Source: Stutzerimonas azotifigens DSM 17556
GTDB lineage: Bacteria > Pseudomonadota > Gammaproteobacteria > Pseudomonadales > Pseudomonadaceae
Assembly: GCF_000425625.1 (NCBI RefSeq)
Contig: NZ_KE384407.1
Location: forward strand, 296,188 to 360,187
Length of the DNA stretch: 64,000 bases
Direction of reading: 5' to 3'
In this document: positions 47,980 through 61,888 of the stretch, in pieces
Layout: every line of letters starts with the position of its first letter
How positions within the stretch are numbered: the first letter of the stretch is position 1
Notes under the pieces: model-generated
Seen by the model: only the letters and a program-made list of their open reading frames with translations
Database searches by the model: none
What the model was told of the DNA's origin: nothing
Translations under genes and position numbers: made by a program

Positions 47980-49869
47980 TCAGACGCGGAAGCTGTCCAC
48001 CAGCCCCTTGAGGCGCAGCGCCTGGTGCTCGAGGTCGCCACAGGCACGCAGCGTGGCCTGCAGGTTCTCCACGCCCTCCTGGTTCAGCGCGTTGATCTCG
48101 CTGATGTCGAGGTTCAGCGACTCGATCACCGAGGTCTGCTCCTCGGTCGCGGTGGCCACCGACTGGTTCATCCCGTCGATCTCGCCGATCAGCCGGGTGA
48201 CGCCTCCCAGCCGCTCGCCGGCATGGTTGGCGATGCGCACGCTGGCCTCGCTGTGCTCCTGGCTCTGGGTCATGGTGGCCACCGATTCACGGGCGCCGAC
48301 CTGGAGCTGCTCGATCATCTGCTGGATTTCCTGCGCCGAACTCTGGGTGCGGTGCGCCAGGTTGCGCACCTCGTCGGCGACCACCGCGAACCCGCGCCCG
48401 GCCTCGCCGGCGCGCGCCGCCTCGATCGCGGCATTGAGCGCCAGCAGGTTGGTCTGCTCGGAGATGCCCTTGATCACCTCGAGGATCTGGCCGATATCGA
48501 CCGTCTTGCCGTTCAGCGCCTCCATCTGCCGGCACGAGGCGCTGATCTTCTCGGAAAGCGACTGCATCGCCTGGATATTGCGCTCGACCACCTGGCGCCC
48601 ATCCTCGGCCTCGCCACGCGCGCCGCTGGCCTGCTCGGAGGCTTGCGCGGCGTTGCGGGCGATTTCCTGCGCCGCCGCGCCGAGCTGGTTGATCGCCGCG
48701 GCGACGCTGTTGGTGCGGCTCGCCTGCTCGTCCGAATTGGCCATCGAGGAGTTGGATGCGGTCAGCACACGCTGGGCGACCTCGTTCAACTGCTGGGTCG
48801 CTTCCGATACCTCGCGGATGGAACCCTGGATGCGCTCGACGAACTGGTTGAAGCCGGTCGCCAACTCGCCGAACTCGTCGTCCGACTGCACCAGCAGGCG
48901 CTTGGTCAGATCGCCCTCGCCCTGGGCGATGCCGCGCATGGCCTGGTTCATGTCCATCAGCGGTCTCATCAGCACGCGCATGAGCATGCCCAGCAGCACG
49001 ACGATGAAGCCCACGGCGACGAGCATGGCCACCAGCGCCGAGGTGCGGAAGCGCTCGAGCATCGCATAGGCCTTGCCCTTGTCGATGGAGATGCCGACGT
49101 ACCAGTCCACCGAAGGCAGCCCGGTGACCGGAGCGAAGCTGAGGATGCGGGTGCCCTCGGCCTGCTCGACTTCGGCGAAGCCACCTTCGAGCGCCGGCGT
49201 GTTGCGCGGATAGAGCTCGGCGAGCGTCTTCATCACGGCCTGACGATCCGGGTGGACCAGCACCTTGCCGTCGCCGCTGACCAGGAAGGCATAGCCCATG
49301 CCGTCGAAATCGAGCGCGTTGATGATCGAGACCAGCGTCTTCAGGCTGAGGTCGCCGCCGACCACACCGAGCAGCCGCGAACCTTCCCGCGCAGGCGTGG
49401 CCGCGGTGACCACCAGGTCGCCGGTTCCGACGTCGACGTAGGGTTCGGTCAGGGTGGTCTGCCCGGCCGCCTGGGCGTCCCGGTACCAGGGGCGCTGGCG
49501 CGGATCATAGTCGGCCGGCAGCTCCAGGCTCGGATGTACGATGAACTCGCCGTCGGCGCGACCGAGGTAGGTGAACTGGAAGGTGGTGCTCAAGGCCGGC
49601 TGCCTGACCAGCGACTGCGCGTCGGCGCCGGTGGAGTGGACGGCGAGCGTCTGCGCGGCGCCTTCCAGCAGCAGCAGGCGGCCGGACAGCCAGTTCTGGA
49701 TGTTGCCGGCGGTCACCGCCCCCATCTCGGTCAGGTAGCTCTGCAGGTCCTCGCGCAGGGCGTCGCGCTGGAGGTAATAGTTGTAGGTGGTGAAGGCGGC
49801 GAATACCGCTATCACCACGAGCGAAGCGGCCAGCAGGATCTTGTGACGGAATTTCAGGCGCACGGACAT
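47980..49869 (-). CDS. Methyl-accepting chemotaxis protein with periplasmic Cache domain
   Basis: This is a transmembrane chemoreceptor of 629 residues. An N-terminal helix (about 10-30) and a second at about 275-297 bracket a periplasmic dCache-like sensor (including [23 protein letters not shown] and [13 protein letters not shown]). A HAMP domain follows, then a long signalling coiled coil with the conserved hairpin [20 protein letters not shown] near 480-499. No C-terminal receptor-docking pentapeptide is seen. The Cache layout is common in amino-acid and organic-acid receptors, but the ligand is not predictable. No che genes are nearby. Confidence 0.92.
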   Translation of the reverse strand: MSVRLKFRHKILLAASLVVIAVFAAFTTYNYYLQRDALREDLQSYLTEMGAVTAGNIQNWLSGRLLLLEGAAQTLAVHSTGADAQSLVRQPALSTTFQFTYLGRADGEFIVHPSLELPADYDPRQRPWYRDAQAAGQTTLTEPYVDVGTGDLVVTAATPAREGSRLLGVVGGDLSLKTLVSIINALDFDGMGYAFLVSGDGKVLVHPDRQAVMKTLAELYPRNTPALEGGFAEVEQAEGTRILSFAPVTGLPSVDWYVGISIDKGKAYAMLERFRTSALVAMLVAVGFIVVLLGMLMRVLMRPLMDMNQAMRGIAQGEGDLTKRLLVQSDDEFGELATGFNQFVERIQGSIREVSEATQQLNEVAQRVLTASNSSMANSDEQASRTNSVAAAINQLGAAAQEIARNAAQASEQASGARGEAEDGRQVVERNIQAMQSLSEKISASCRQMEALNGKTVDIGQILEVIKGISEQTNLLALNAAIEAARAGEAGRGFAVVADEVRNLAHRTQSSAQEIQQMIEQLQVGARESVATMTQSQEHSEASVRIANHAGERLGGVTRLIGEIDGMNQSVATATEEQTSVIESLNLDISEINALNQEGVENLQATLRACGDLEHQALRLKGLVDSFRV

Positions 49870-49985
49870 GACGTCCCCCGGTTAAATCAAGGTAAGGCGG
49901 ACGATCCCTGTCGCATGGATTCCTGTGCTTACCGGCGTGAGGCCGGCAAAGCTTGATGGCCGTTTCGAAATAAACCGCGCACATG

Positions 49986-50020
49986 AAAAAGGCCCGCGCT
50001 CCTCTCGGAGGCGGGCCTTT
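49986..50020 (-). terminator. Terminator downstream of the gap-like gene
   Basis: AAAGGCCCGC (49988-49997) pairs with GCGGGCCTTT (50011-50020); CTCC and GGAG extend pairing within the loop. On the minus strand it ends in five T. It lies 36 bases after the gap-like stop and separates it from the chemoreceptor gene. Confidence 0.88.
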
Positions 50021-50055
50021 CGACGCGGCGGCCGGGCAGCCGCGTCAGCACGGCA

Positions 50056-51504
50056 TCAGCGCGGGAATGCCGGCGGGTTGACCCCGGCCATCTCTTCCAT
50101 CACGCGGACCACCTGGCAGCTGTAGCCGAACTCGTTGTCGTACCAGACGTAGAGCACCACGCGGTTGTCGTTGCAGATGGTCGCCTCGGCATCCACCACG
50201 CCGGCGTAGCGCGAGCCGACGAAGTCGGTCGACACCACTTCCTGCGAGCTGACGAAGTCGATCTGCTTCTGCAGTTCCGAGTGCATGGCCACCTGGCGCA
50301 GGTACTCGTTGATCTCGTCGCGGCTGGTGGCCTTCTCCAGGTTCAGGTTGAGGATGGCCATGGACACGTTCGGCGTCGGCACGCGGATGGCGTTGCCGGT
50401 CAGCTTGCCCTTGAGCACCGGCAGCGCCTTGGCGGCGGCGGTGGCGGCGCCGGTCTCGGTGATGACCATGTTCAGCGGAGCGCTGCGGCCGCGGCGGCTG
50501 CCCTTGTGGAAGTTGTCGATCAGGTTCTGGTCGTTGGTGTAGGAATGCACCGTCTCGACGTGACCGTTGATGATGCCGTACTGGTCGTTCACCGCCTTGA
50601 GCACCGGCACGATGGCGTTGGTGGTACAGGACGCGGCGGAGACGATGCGGTCGTCGGCATTGATCTCGGCATGGTTGATGCCATGCACGATGTTCTTCAG
50701 CGCACCCTTGCCCGGCGCGGTCAGCACCACGCGGTCGACGCCCGGGCACTTGAGGTGCTGACCGAGCCCCTCGGCGTCGCGCCACTTGCCGGTGTTGTCC
50801 ACCAGCAGCGCGTTCTCGATGCCGTACTGGGTGTAGTCCACCGAGGCCGGGTCGTTCGAGTAGATCACCTGGATCAGGTTGCCGTTGGCGGTGATGGTGT
50901 TGTTTTCTTCGTCGATGGTGATGGTGCCGTTGAACGGCCCGTGTACCGAATCGCGGCGCAGCAGGCTGGCGCGCTTGGTCAGATCGTTCTCCGCCCCCTT
51001 GCGGACCACGATGGCGCGCAGACGCAGACCGTCGCCCCCGCCGGTCTTCTCGATCAGGATGCGCGCCAGCAGGCGACCGATGCGGCCGAAGCCGTAGAGC
51101 ACGACGTCGGTGCCCTTGCGCGGCGAGGTGGTGCGCTTGCCGGCGACTTCGGCCAGCTCGTCGCGGACGAACTGGTCCAGGTTGCGGCCGTTGCCGTCGG
51201 TCTTGAACTTGGAGACGACCTTGCCCAGGTCGACCGAGGCGGCGCCGAGGTTCAGCTCGCTCATGGTCTTGAGGATCTGGAACGTCTCGTGTACGGAAAG
51301 CTCCGCCTGGTCGACCTGACGGTGGCGGGCGAAGCGATGGGCCTTGAGCAACTCGATGACCGAACGATTGATCAGGCCGCGGCCGTAGATCGAGGTCACC
51401 ACGTTGTTGTTACGGTAAAGCTGACCAATCAGCGGAATCATCGCTTCAGCGAGGGCTTCTCGGTCGATCCATTCACCAAGGCACTGGTCGGGCTTCTGAT
51501 TCAC
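50056..51504 (-). CDS. Long-form glyceraldehyde-3-phosphate dehydrogenase-like protein
   Basis: The 482-residue protein has a GAPDH core: Rossmann motif VLYGFGRIGRLLAR near 130-143, catalytic cysteine in SAASCTTNAIVPV near 290, and the C-terminal WYDNEFGYSCQVVR. It is about 140 residues longer than ordinary GAPDH owing to an N-terminal extension (NQKPDQCLGEWIDREALAEA onward). The start is a GTG at 51504, chosen because GGAAGGAA lies six bases upstream; an ATG at 51522 has no ribosome-binding site. A homologue lies beside nqrA and mfd in P. aeruginosa. It is divergent from mfd. Confidence 0.9.
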   Translation of the reverse strand: MNQKPDQCLGEWIDREALAEAMIPLIGQLYRNNNVVTSIYGRGLINRSVIELLKAHRFARHRQVDQAELSVHETFQILKTMSELNLGAASVDLGKVVSKFKTDGNGRNLDQFVRDELAEVAGKRTTSPRKGTDVVLYGFGRIGRLLARILIEKTGGGDGLRLRAIVVRKGAENDLTKRASLLRRDSVHGPFNGTITIDEENNTITANGNLIQVIYSNDPASVDYTQYGIENALLVDNTGKWRDAEGLGQHLKCPGVDRVVLTAPGKGALKNIVHGINHAEINADDRIVSAASCTTNAIVPVLKAVNDQYGIINGHVETVHSYTNDQNLIDNFHKGSRRGRSAPLNMVITETGAATAAAKALPVLKGKLTGNAIRVPTPNVSMAILNLNLEKATSRDEINEYLRQVAMHSELQKQIDFVSSQEVVSTDFVGSRYAGVVDAEATICNDNRVVLYVWYDNEFGYSCQVVRVMEEMAGVNPPAFPR

Positions 51505-51708
51505 GGGCAGTTCCTTCCACATGTAGGGGCTGAGAAAAGGGGCTACATTATGACGGCGCACCCCTGCGTCGGCAAATCCGTAGCGGCCGTGGCAGACGGG
51601 CGACAGGCTGACTGGCAACCGCCCGGTCACGACCCAAACACTGACAGCGGCGCCAGTCGATAGTTACAATCCGGGCGGCCATTTTTCCCATCGGAGCCAC
51701 GCCTGCCC

Positions 51709-54700
51709 GTGTCCGTCCTGCGACTTCCGCCCATGCCCGCCGCCAGCGGCCGGCAGCACTGGGGCAACCTTCCCGGATCCTCCCTGAGCCTGGCCGTCGC
51801 CGAGGCCGCCTCTTCCGCCGAGCGCTTCACCCTGCTGCTGACGCCCGACAGCCAGAGCGCGGACCGCCTGCAGCAGGAGCTGGCGTTCTTCGCGCCGCAG
51901 CTGCCGGTGCTGCAGTTCCCCGACTGGGAGACCCTGCCCTACGACGTCTTCTCGCCGCACCAGGACATCATCTCGCAGCGCATCGCCACGCTCTACCAGC
52001 TGCCGGAACTGCGCCACGGCATCCTGGTAGTGCCGATCAGCACCGCCCTACATCGCCTTGCGCCGACGCGCTTCCTGCTCGGCTCCAGCCTGGTGCTGGA
52101 CGTCGGCCAGCGGCTCGACGTCGAGCAGATGCGCCTGCGCCTGGAAGCCGCCGGCTACCGCTGCGTCGAGACGGTCTACGAACACGGCGAGTTCGCCGTG
52201 CGCGGCGCGCTGATCGACCTGTTCCCGATGGGCAGCCCGCAGCCCTACCGCATCGACCTGTTCGACGAGGAAATCGAGACGCTGCGCACCTTCGATCCGG
52301 ACACCCAGCGTTCGATCGACAAGGTCGACTCGATCCGCCTGCTGCCGGCGCGCGAGTTCCCGCTGAAGAAGGAAGCGGTCACCGGCTTCCGTGCGCGCTT
52401 TCGCGAGCGCTTCGACGTCGACTTCCGTCGCTGCCCGATCTACCAGGACCTGTCGACCGGCATCAGCCCGGCCGGCATCGAGTACTACCTGCCGCTGTTC
52501 TACGACGAGACCTCGACGCTGTTCGACTACCTGCCGGCCGACAGCCAGGTGTTCTCCCTGCCCGGCATCGAGCAGGCCGCCGAGCAGTTCTGGAACGACG
52601 TGCGCAACCGCTACGAGGATCGCCGCTACGACCCGGAGCGTCCGCTGCTGCCGCCGGCCGAACTGTTCCTGCCGGTCGAGGACTGCTTCGCCCGCCTCAA
52701 GAGCCTGCCGCGGGTCATCGCCAGCCAGCAGGACATCGAGCCCGGCGTCGGCCGCGAACGCTTCGCCGCCGGCACGCTGCCGGAGCTGGGCGCGGACGCC
52801 AAGGCCAGCGAGCCGCTGGGCCGGCTGCGCCGCTTCATCGAAGAATTCCCTGGCCGCGTGCTGTTCGCCGCCGAGTCCGCCGGGCGCCGCGAGGTGCTGC
52901 TGGAATTGCTGGCGCGCATCAAGCTGCGCCCGCAGGAAGTCGAGGGCTGGACGGGCTTCCTGGCCAGCACCGAGCGGCTGGCGATCACCATCGCCCCGCT
53001 GGACGAGGGCCTGCTGCTGCACGAGCCGCCCGTCGCGCTGATCGCCGAGACGCTGCTGTTCGGCCAGCGCGTCATGCAGCGCCGGCGCCGGGAAAAGGGC
53101 CGCGACGCCGGCGACAACGTGATCAAGAACCTCACCGAGTTGCGCGAAGGCGCGCCGGTGGTGCACATCGACCACGGCGTCGGCCGCTACCAGGGGCTGG
53201 TCAACCTGGAGGTCGAGGGCCAGCCGGCCGAGTTCCTGATGCTCGAGTACGCCGATGAGGCCAAGCTCTACGTGCCGGTGGCCAACCTGCACCTGATCGC
53301 CCGCTACACCGGCAGCGACGACGCCCTCGCCCCGCTGCACCGGCTCGGTTCGGAGCAGTGGCAGAAGGCCAAGCGCAAGGCCGCCGAACAGGTGCGCGAC
53401 GTCGCCGCCGAACTGCTCGACATCTACGCCCGGCGCGCCGCGCGCCAGGGCTACGCGTTCAGGGACCCGCAGGCCGACTACGAGACCTTCAGCGCCGGCT
53501 TCCCGTTCGAGGAGACGCCCGACCAGCAGGCGGCCATCGACGCGGTGCGCGCCGACATGCTGGCGGCCAAGCCGATGGACCGGCTGGTCTGCGGCGACGT
53601 CGGCTTCGGCAAGACCGAGGTGGCGATGCGCGCGGCCTTCATCGCCGTGCACAGCGGCAGGCAGGTGGCGGTGCTGGTGCCCACCACCCTGCTCGCCCAG
53701 CAGCACTACAACAGCTTCCGCGACCGCTTCGCCGACTGGCCGGTGAAGGTCGAGGTGATGAGCCGCTTCAAGTCCGCCAGGGACGTCGAGGGCGCCATCG
53801 GGCAGCTCGCCGAGGGTAAGGTGGATATCGTCATCGGCACCCACAAGCTGCTGCAGGAGGACGTCAAGTTCAAGAACCTGGGCCTGGTCATCATCGACGA
53901 GGAGCACCGTTTCGGGGTGCGCCAGAAGGAGCAGCTCAAGGCCCTGCGCAGCGAGGTGGACATCCTCACCCTCACCGCCACGCCGATCCCGCGCACGCTG
54001 AACATGGCGGTGTCGGGCATGCGCGACCTGTCGATCATCGCCACCCCGCCGGCGCGCCGGCTGTCGGTGCGCACCTTCGTCATGGAGCAGCAGAATGCGG
54101 TGATCAAGGAGGCGCTGCTGCGCGAGCTGCTGCGCGGCGGCCAGGTGTACTACCTGCACAACGAGGTCAAGACCATCGAGAAATGCGCGCGCGACCTGGC
54201 CGAGCTGGTGCCGGAGGCGCGCATCGCCATCGGCCATGGGCAGATGCGCGAGCGCGAACTCGAACAGGTGATGAGCGACTTCTACCACAAGCGCTACAAC
54301 GTGCTGGTGGCCTCGACCATCATCGAGACCGGCATCGACGTGCCGAGCGCCAACACCATCATCATCGAGCGCGCCGACAAGTTCGGCCTGGCCCAGTTGC
54401 ACCAGTTGCGCGGGCGGGTCGGGCGCAGCCACCACCAGGCCTATGCCTACCTGCTGACGCCACCGCGCAAGCAGATGACCGAGGACGCGCAGAAGCGCCT
54501 GGAAGCCATCGCCAACGCGCAGGACCTCGGCGCCGGCTTCGTGCTCGCCACCCACGACCTGGAAATCCGCGGCGCCGGCGAACTGCTCGGCGAAGGCCAG
54601 AGCGGGCAGATTCAGGCGGTCGGCTTCACTCTCTACATGGAAATGCTCGAGCGCGCGGTCAAGGCGATCCGCAAGGGCGAGCAGCCGAATCTGGAACAGC

Positions 54701-55158
54701 CGCTGGGCGGCGGGCCGGACATCAATGTGCGCCTGCCCTGCCTGATCCCCGAGGACTACCTGCCGGACGTGCACGCCCGGCTGATCCTCTACAAGCGCAT
54801 TGCCTCGGCGCCGGACGAGGAAGCGCTCAAGGACCTGCAGGTGGAGATGATCGACCGTTTCGGCCTGCTGCCGGAGCCGGCCAAGAACCTGATGCGGGTG
54901 ACCCTGCTCAAGCTGCAGGCCGAGCAGCTGGGGATCGCCAAGGTCGACGCCGGGCCGCAGGGCGGGCGCATCGAGTTCAGCCCCGAGACCTCGGTCGACC
55001 CGCTGGTGCTGGTCAAGCTGATCCAGGCGCAGCCCAACCGCTACCGGCTCGAGGGCGCCACCCTGTTCAGGTTCCAGGTGCCGATGGAACGTCCGGAGGA
55101 ACGCTTCAACGTGCTCGAGGCGCTGATGGAACGCCTGACGCCGAAGGAGGGCCGCTGA
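51709..55158 (+). CDS. mfd: Mfd, transcription-repair coupling factor
   Basis: Mfd pushes stalled RNA polymerase off damaged DNA and recruits UvrA. The 1,149-residue protein has the UvrB-like N-terminal region (to about 350), the RNA-polymerase-interaction domain (GAPVVHIDHGVGRYQGL near 482-498), a RecG-like translocase with Walker A GDVGFGKTE near 628-636 and DEEH, motif VI QLRGRVGRS, and the C-terminal D7 region. The start is GTG at 51709. The gap between it and the divergent gap-like gene is 204 bases. Confidence 0.97.
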   Translation: MSVLRLPPMPAASGRQHWGNLPGSSLSLAVAEAASSAERFTLLLTPDSQSADRLQQELAFFAPQLPVLQFPDWETLPYDVFSPHQDIISQRIATLYQLPELRHGILVVPISTALHRLAPTRFLLGSSLVLDVGQRLDVEQMRLRLEAAGYRCVETVYEHGEFAVRGALIDLFPMGSPQPYRIDLFDEEIETLRTFDPDTQRSIDKVDSIRLLPAREFPLKKEAVTGFRARFRERFDVDFRRCPIYQDLSTGISPAGIEYYLPLFYDETSTLFDYLPADSQVFSLPGIEQAAEQFWNDVRNRYEDRRYDPERPLLPPAELFLPVEDCFARLKSLPRVIASQQDIEPGVGRERFAAGTLPELGADAKASEPLGRLRRFIEEFPGRVLFAAESAGRREVLLELLARIKLRPQEVEGWTGFLASTERLAITIAPLDEGLLLHEPPVALIAETLLFGQRVMQRRRREKGRDAGDNVIKNLTELREGAPVVHIDHGVGRYQGLVNLEVEGQPAEFLMLEYADEAKLYVPVANLHLIARYTGSDDALAPLHRLGSEQWQKAKRKAAEQVRDVAAELLDIYARRAARQGYAFRDPQADYETFSAGFPFEETPDQQAAIDAVRADMLAAKPMDRLVCGDVGFGKTEVAMRAAFIAVHSGRQVAVLVPTTLLAQQHYNSFRDRFADWPVKVEVMSRFKSARDVEGAIGQLAEGKVDIVIGTHKLLQEDVKFKNLGLVIIDEEHRFGVRQKEQLKALRSEVDILTLTATPIPRTLNMAVSGMRDLSIIATPPARRLSVRTFVMEQQNAVIKEALLRELLRGGQVYYLHNEVKTIEKCARDLAELVPEARIAIGHGQMRERELEQVMSDFYHKRYNVLVASTIIETGIDVPSANTIIIERADKFGLAQLHQLRGRVGRSHHQAYAYLLTPPRKQMTEDAQKRLEAIANAQDLGAGFVLATHDLEIRGAGELLGEGQSGQIQAVGFTLYMEMLERAVKAIRKGEQPNLEQPLGGGPDINVRLPCLIPEDYLPDVHARLILYKRIASAPDEEALKDLQVEMIDRFGLLPEPAKNLMRVTLLKLQAEQLGIAKVDAGPQGGRIEFSPETSVDPLVLVKLIQAQPNRYRLEGATLFRFQVPMERPEERFNVLEALMERLTPKEGR

Positions 55159-59264
<4,106 letters not shown>

Positions 59265-59318
59265 TCATGGCGCCTGGCCTCGCATCCGACCCAGGTCAAC
59301 CAACCAGGGCGCAGGCCA

Positions 59319-60320
59319 CTAGGCGACCAGGCCGGCGGCCCTGAGCCGGCCGAGAGCGGCCAGCCAGCGCGGGCTCTCCTTGTAGCTCGGCGAAGCCGAG
59401 GCCCGGGTGCGCATCCGCGCCAGTCGCCCGGCCGGCCGCGCGCGCAGACGTTGCAGTGCCGCCAGCGCCAGTTCGGCGGCGGCCCGGTCGTTGCAGACCA
59501 GGCCCATGTCGCAGCCGGCGCCGAGCGCGGCCTCGACGCGGTCGGCCGCATCGCCGGCGACGTGGGCGCCGGCCATGGACAGGTCGTCGCTGAAGATCAC
59601 TCCGTCGAAGCCCAGCTCGCCGCGCAGGATGTCCTGCAGCCAGCGACGCGAGAATCCGGCCGGGCGCTCGTCCACCTGCGGGTAGATCACATGCGCCGGC
59701 ATGACCGCGTCCAGCTCGCCGGCCAGCGCCTGGAACGGCTGCATGTCACGGCTGCGCAGTTTGTCGAGGCTGCGCTCGTCCACCGGAATGGCCACATGCG
59801 AATCGGCTTCGGCCCAGCCGTGGCCGGGGAAGTGCTTGCCCGTGGCAGCCATGCCGGCCTCATGCATGCCCTTGACGAAGGCCCGCACCAGTTCGACGGC
59901 CCTTGCCGGATCGCCCTCGAAGGCGCGGCTGCCGACCACGGCGCTGCGCTGATGATCGAGGTCCAGCACCGGGGCGAAGCTGAAATCCAGCCCGACCGCC
60001 AGCACCTCGGTGGCCATGATCCAGCCGCAGGCCTCGGCCAGCGCGCAGGCGTCCTCGTGCCCGGCAAGGGAGCGCATCGGCGGCAGCCGCATGAAGCCCT
60101 GGCGCAGACGCTGCACGCGGCCGCCTTCCTGGTCGACCGCCAGCAGCAGATCGGGCCGCAGCGCCCGGATGCTCCGGCACAGCTCGGCGACCTGGCGCGG
60201 ATGCTCGACGTTGCGGGCGAACAGAATCAGCCCGCCGACTTCCGGCTGGCGCAGCAGATGCCGGTCCTCGGAGGACAGCCACAACCCCTCGACGTCGAGC
60301 ATCAACGAACCCTGAATCAT
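59319..60320 (-). CDS. nagZ: NagZ, beta-N-acetylhexosaminidase
   Basis: NagZ removes GlcNAc from imported anhydromuropeptides in the cytosol during peptidoglycan recycling, which also generates the signals for AmpC beta-lactamase induction. The 333-residue glycoside hydrolase family 3 protein has the family-3 motif KHFPGHGWAEADSHV near 172-186, containing the catalytic histidine loop, and VIFSDDLSMAGA near 245-256 with the nucleophilic aspartate. Its ATG overlaps the transpeptidase stop by four bases. Confidence 0.95.
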   Translation of the reverse strand: MIQGSLMLDVEGLWLSSEDRHLLRQPEVGGLILFARNVEHPRQVAELCRSIRALRPDLLLAVDQEGGRVQRLRQGFMRLPPMRSLAGHEDACALAEACGWIMATEVLAVGLDFSFAPVLDLDHQRSAVVGSRAFEGDPARAVELVRAFVKGMHEAGMAATGKHFPGHGWAEADSHVAIPVDERSLDKLRSRDMQPFQALAGELDAVMPAHVIYPQVDERPAGFSRRWLQDILRGELGFDGVIFSDDLSMAGAHVAGDAADRVEAALGAGCDMGLVCNDRAAAELALAALQRLRARPAGRLARMRTRASASPSYKESPRWLAALGRLRAAGLVA

Positions 60321-60850
60321 GATGGCTCCTTCGAAACCGTTTTCTGAAACGCCTCGCCAGGCTGATCGGAAATCAGAACCTTGCAGTACGCCGGGACGTT
60401 CGGGAAAAGCTCGAGCAGGTCGAGGTTGTGCATGCGGATGCAGCCGTGCGAGCCCGGCACGCCCATCGGCTCGCTGTCCGGCGTGCCGTGCAGGTAGATG
60501 TAGCGGCGGAAGGTGTCGACCTCGCCGAGCCGGTTGACGCCGGGCTCGCAGCCGGACAGCCAGAGGATGCGGCTGAGGATCCAGTCGCGGCCGGGAAAAC
60601 GCTCGTGCAGTTCGGGCGTCCAGATCTCCCCGGTCCAGCGCCGCCCCCTGAGCACCGCCCCGACCGGCAGGCCGTCGCCGATGCGTGCACGCACCTGGTG
60701 CAGGCCCCGCGGCGTGCAGCCCGAGCCGTTGCGTTCGCCGGCGCCATTGGCGGCGGTGGACACCTCGTAGCGGCAGACCAGCACGCCGTCGGCATAGCCG
60801 GAAAGCGTCTGGTCGGGAATGGATACCTGGAGAAAGTCGAGTGCGGGCAT
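60317..60850 (-). CDS. L,D-transpeptidase (YkuD domain)
   Basis: The 177-residue protein has the YkuD catalytic motif HGTPDSEPMGVPGSHGCIRM at about 120-139, with the nucleophilic cysteine in SHGCIRM. Such enzymes form 3-3 crosslinks or process L,D bonds in peptidoglycan. No signal peptide is visible (MPALDFLQVSIPDQTL), so it may act in the cytosol or be exported another way; that would be unusual for a crosslinking enzyme. Coupling to nagZ suggests a role in peptidoglycan turnover. Confidence 0.9.
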   Translation of the reverse strand: MPALDFLQVSIPDQTLSGYADGVLVCRYEVSTAANGAGERNGSGCTPRGLHQVRARIGDGLPVGAVLRGRRWTGEIWTPELHERFPGRDWILSRILWLSGCEPGVNRLGEVDTFRRYIYLHGTPDSEPMGVPGSHGCIRMHNLDLLELFPNVPAYCKVLISDQPGEAFQKTVSKEPS

Positions 60851-60856
60851 GCGCTA

Positions 60857-61015
60857 GCGGCCTGTACGGTTGGCTTGTGTGTTCAGGTTCGAGTGCCGGG
60901 GTTTGTCAGACAAGGCGCCATGACGAGTCGTAGCGGGGCTACGGCGAGGAATGGCAACGCAGTATGACGAAGCCTGGCGCCGAAAATGAGCATTCGAACC
61001 AGCCACACAGGCCGC
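60857..61015. repeat. Imperfect inverted-repeat element, about 160 bp
   Basis: GCGGCCTGT (60857-60865) and ACAGGCCGC (61007-61015) mark the ends, and GGCGCCA (60914-60920) and TGGCGCC (60975-60981) form an inner pair around a GTAGCGGGGCTAC hairpin. The arms also share degenerate GGTTCGA[AG]TGC sequence. No ORF is supported. The layout suggests a small interspersed repeat. Confidence 0.5.
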
Positions 61016-61025
61016 AAGCTTAACA

Positions 61026-61048
61026 GCTGGGCCGGAAAACCGGCCAGC
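61026..61048 (-). terminator. Possible terminator hairpin after psrA
   Basis: GCTGG-CCGG (with one bulged G) pairs with CCGGCCAGC around an AAAA loop, 13 bases past the psrA stop codon on the minus strand. There is no T run after the stem, so it is only a tentative terminator. Confidence 0.4.
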
Positions 61049-61060
61049 GCACTACGGCGC

Positions 61061-61768
61061 TCAGGAGGTCGCCGGCAGCGCCAGCGCGTTGCGCCGGGCC
61101 CGCGGCTGGGCCTGGCTCAGGGCCTGGTCCGCGATGCCGGACTCGGCGCGCATGCCGGCGGCGAGAAACGGCACCATCATGCGCATCACCTGTTCGATCG
61201 AGGTGTCCACACCGAAATCGTTCTCCGAGATCGCGCGCAGCGCCTTGATTCCGGACATGCTGAACGCCGCGGCGCCGAGCATGAAGTGCACCCGCCAGAA
61301 CAGTTCGATCGGCGGTATGCGCGGCGCCGCCTCGTGCACGCGCTGCATGTAGCGGCGGAACACCTTGCCGTACATGTCCTCGAGATAACGCCGCAGGTGC
61401 CCCTGGCTCTGGCTGAAGGCCAGGCCGAGCAGGCGCATGAAGATCGACAGGTCGTCGCCGCTGCGCGGCTTTACCGCCATGGCCTGCTCGACGAGGATTT
61501 CCAGCAGCTCCTCGAGCGATTCCGGACCGGCAGCCTCCGCCTCGCGGCGGTCGAGCTCGCGCTCGAGGCTCTGGCAGAAGGGACCGAGGAAGCGCGAGAA
61601 CACTGCCTGGATGAGCGACTTCTTGGAGCCGAAATGATAGTTGACCGCGGCCAGGTTAACCCCGGCCTTGCTGGTGATCAGACGCAGCGACGTCTCGGCG
61701 AAGCCCTTCTCGGCGAACAGCTGCTCTGCCGCATCGAGAATGCGTTCAACGGTTTCTGACTGCGCCAT
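61061..61768 (-). CDS. psrA: PsrA, TetR-family regulator
   Basis: PsrA is a fatty-acid-responsive TetR-type regulator that activates rpoS and represses beta-oxidation genes in pseudomonads. The 235-residue protein starts MAQSETVERILDAAEQLFAEKG, with the helix-turn-helix (ETSLRLITSKAGVNLAAVNYHFGSK) at about 24-48, strongly similar to P. aeruginosa PsrA. The longer frame to 61792 adds a non-conserved octapeptide. It is divergent from lexA, as in P. aeruginosa, and a likely autoregulatory site lies 31-44 bases upstream. Confidence 0.94.
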   Translation of the reverse strand: MAQSETVERILDAAEQLFAEKGFAETSLRLITSKAGVNLAAVNYHFGSKKSLIQAVFSRFLGPFCQSLERELDRREAEAAGPESLEELLEILVEQAMAVKPRSGDDLSIFMRLLGLAFSQSQGHLRRYLEDMYGKVFRRYMQRVHEAAPRIPPIELFWRVHFMLGAAAFSMSGIKALRAISENDFGVDTSIEQVMRMMVPFLAAGMRAESGIADQALSQAQPRARRNALALPATS

Positions 61769-61798
61769 GGCCCCTCCGGCCGGGTCGAACAAACGTTT

Positions 61799-61812
61799 TA
61801 AACATAAGTTTC
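61799..61812 (-). promoter_or_regulatory. Probable PsrA operator
   Basis: On the minus strand the site reads GAAACTTATGTTTA, matching the reported PsrA consensus G/C-AAAC-N2-4-GTTT-G/C except at the last base. It lies upstream of the psrA ATG, fitting its known autorepression. A second overlapping AAAACGTTTG is seen between it and the gene. Confidence 0.55.
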
Positions 61813-61860
61813 ATTGACCGCCGCGTCAACCTCGCTGGGCAGGCGAACGGTAAACAGGCG

Positions 61861-61888
61861 TTGCCGGCCGACCGATACTGTATATAAT
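61861..61888 (+). promoter_or_regulatory. lexA promoter
   Basis: TTGCCG (61861-61866) and a perfect TATAAT (61883-61888) are 16 bases apart, 34 bases before the lexA ATG. The -10 hexamer lies inside LexA box 1, so LexA would block RNA polymerase. Confidence 0.65.
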
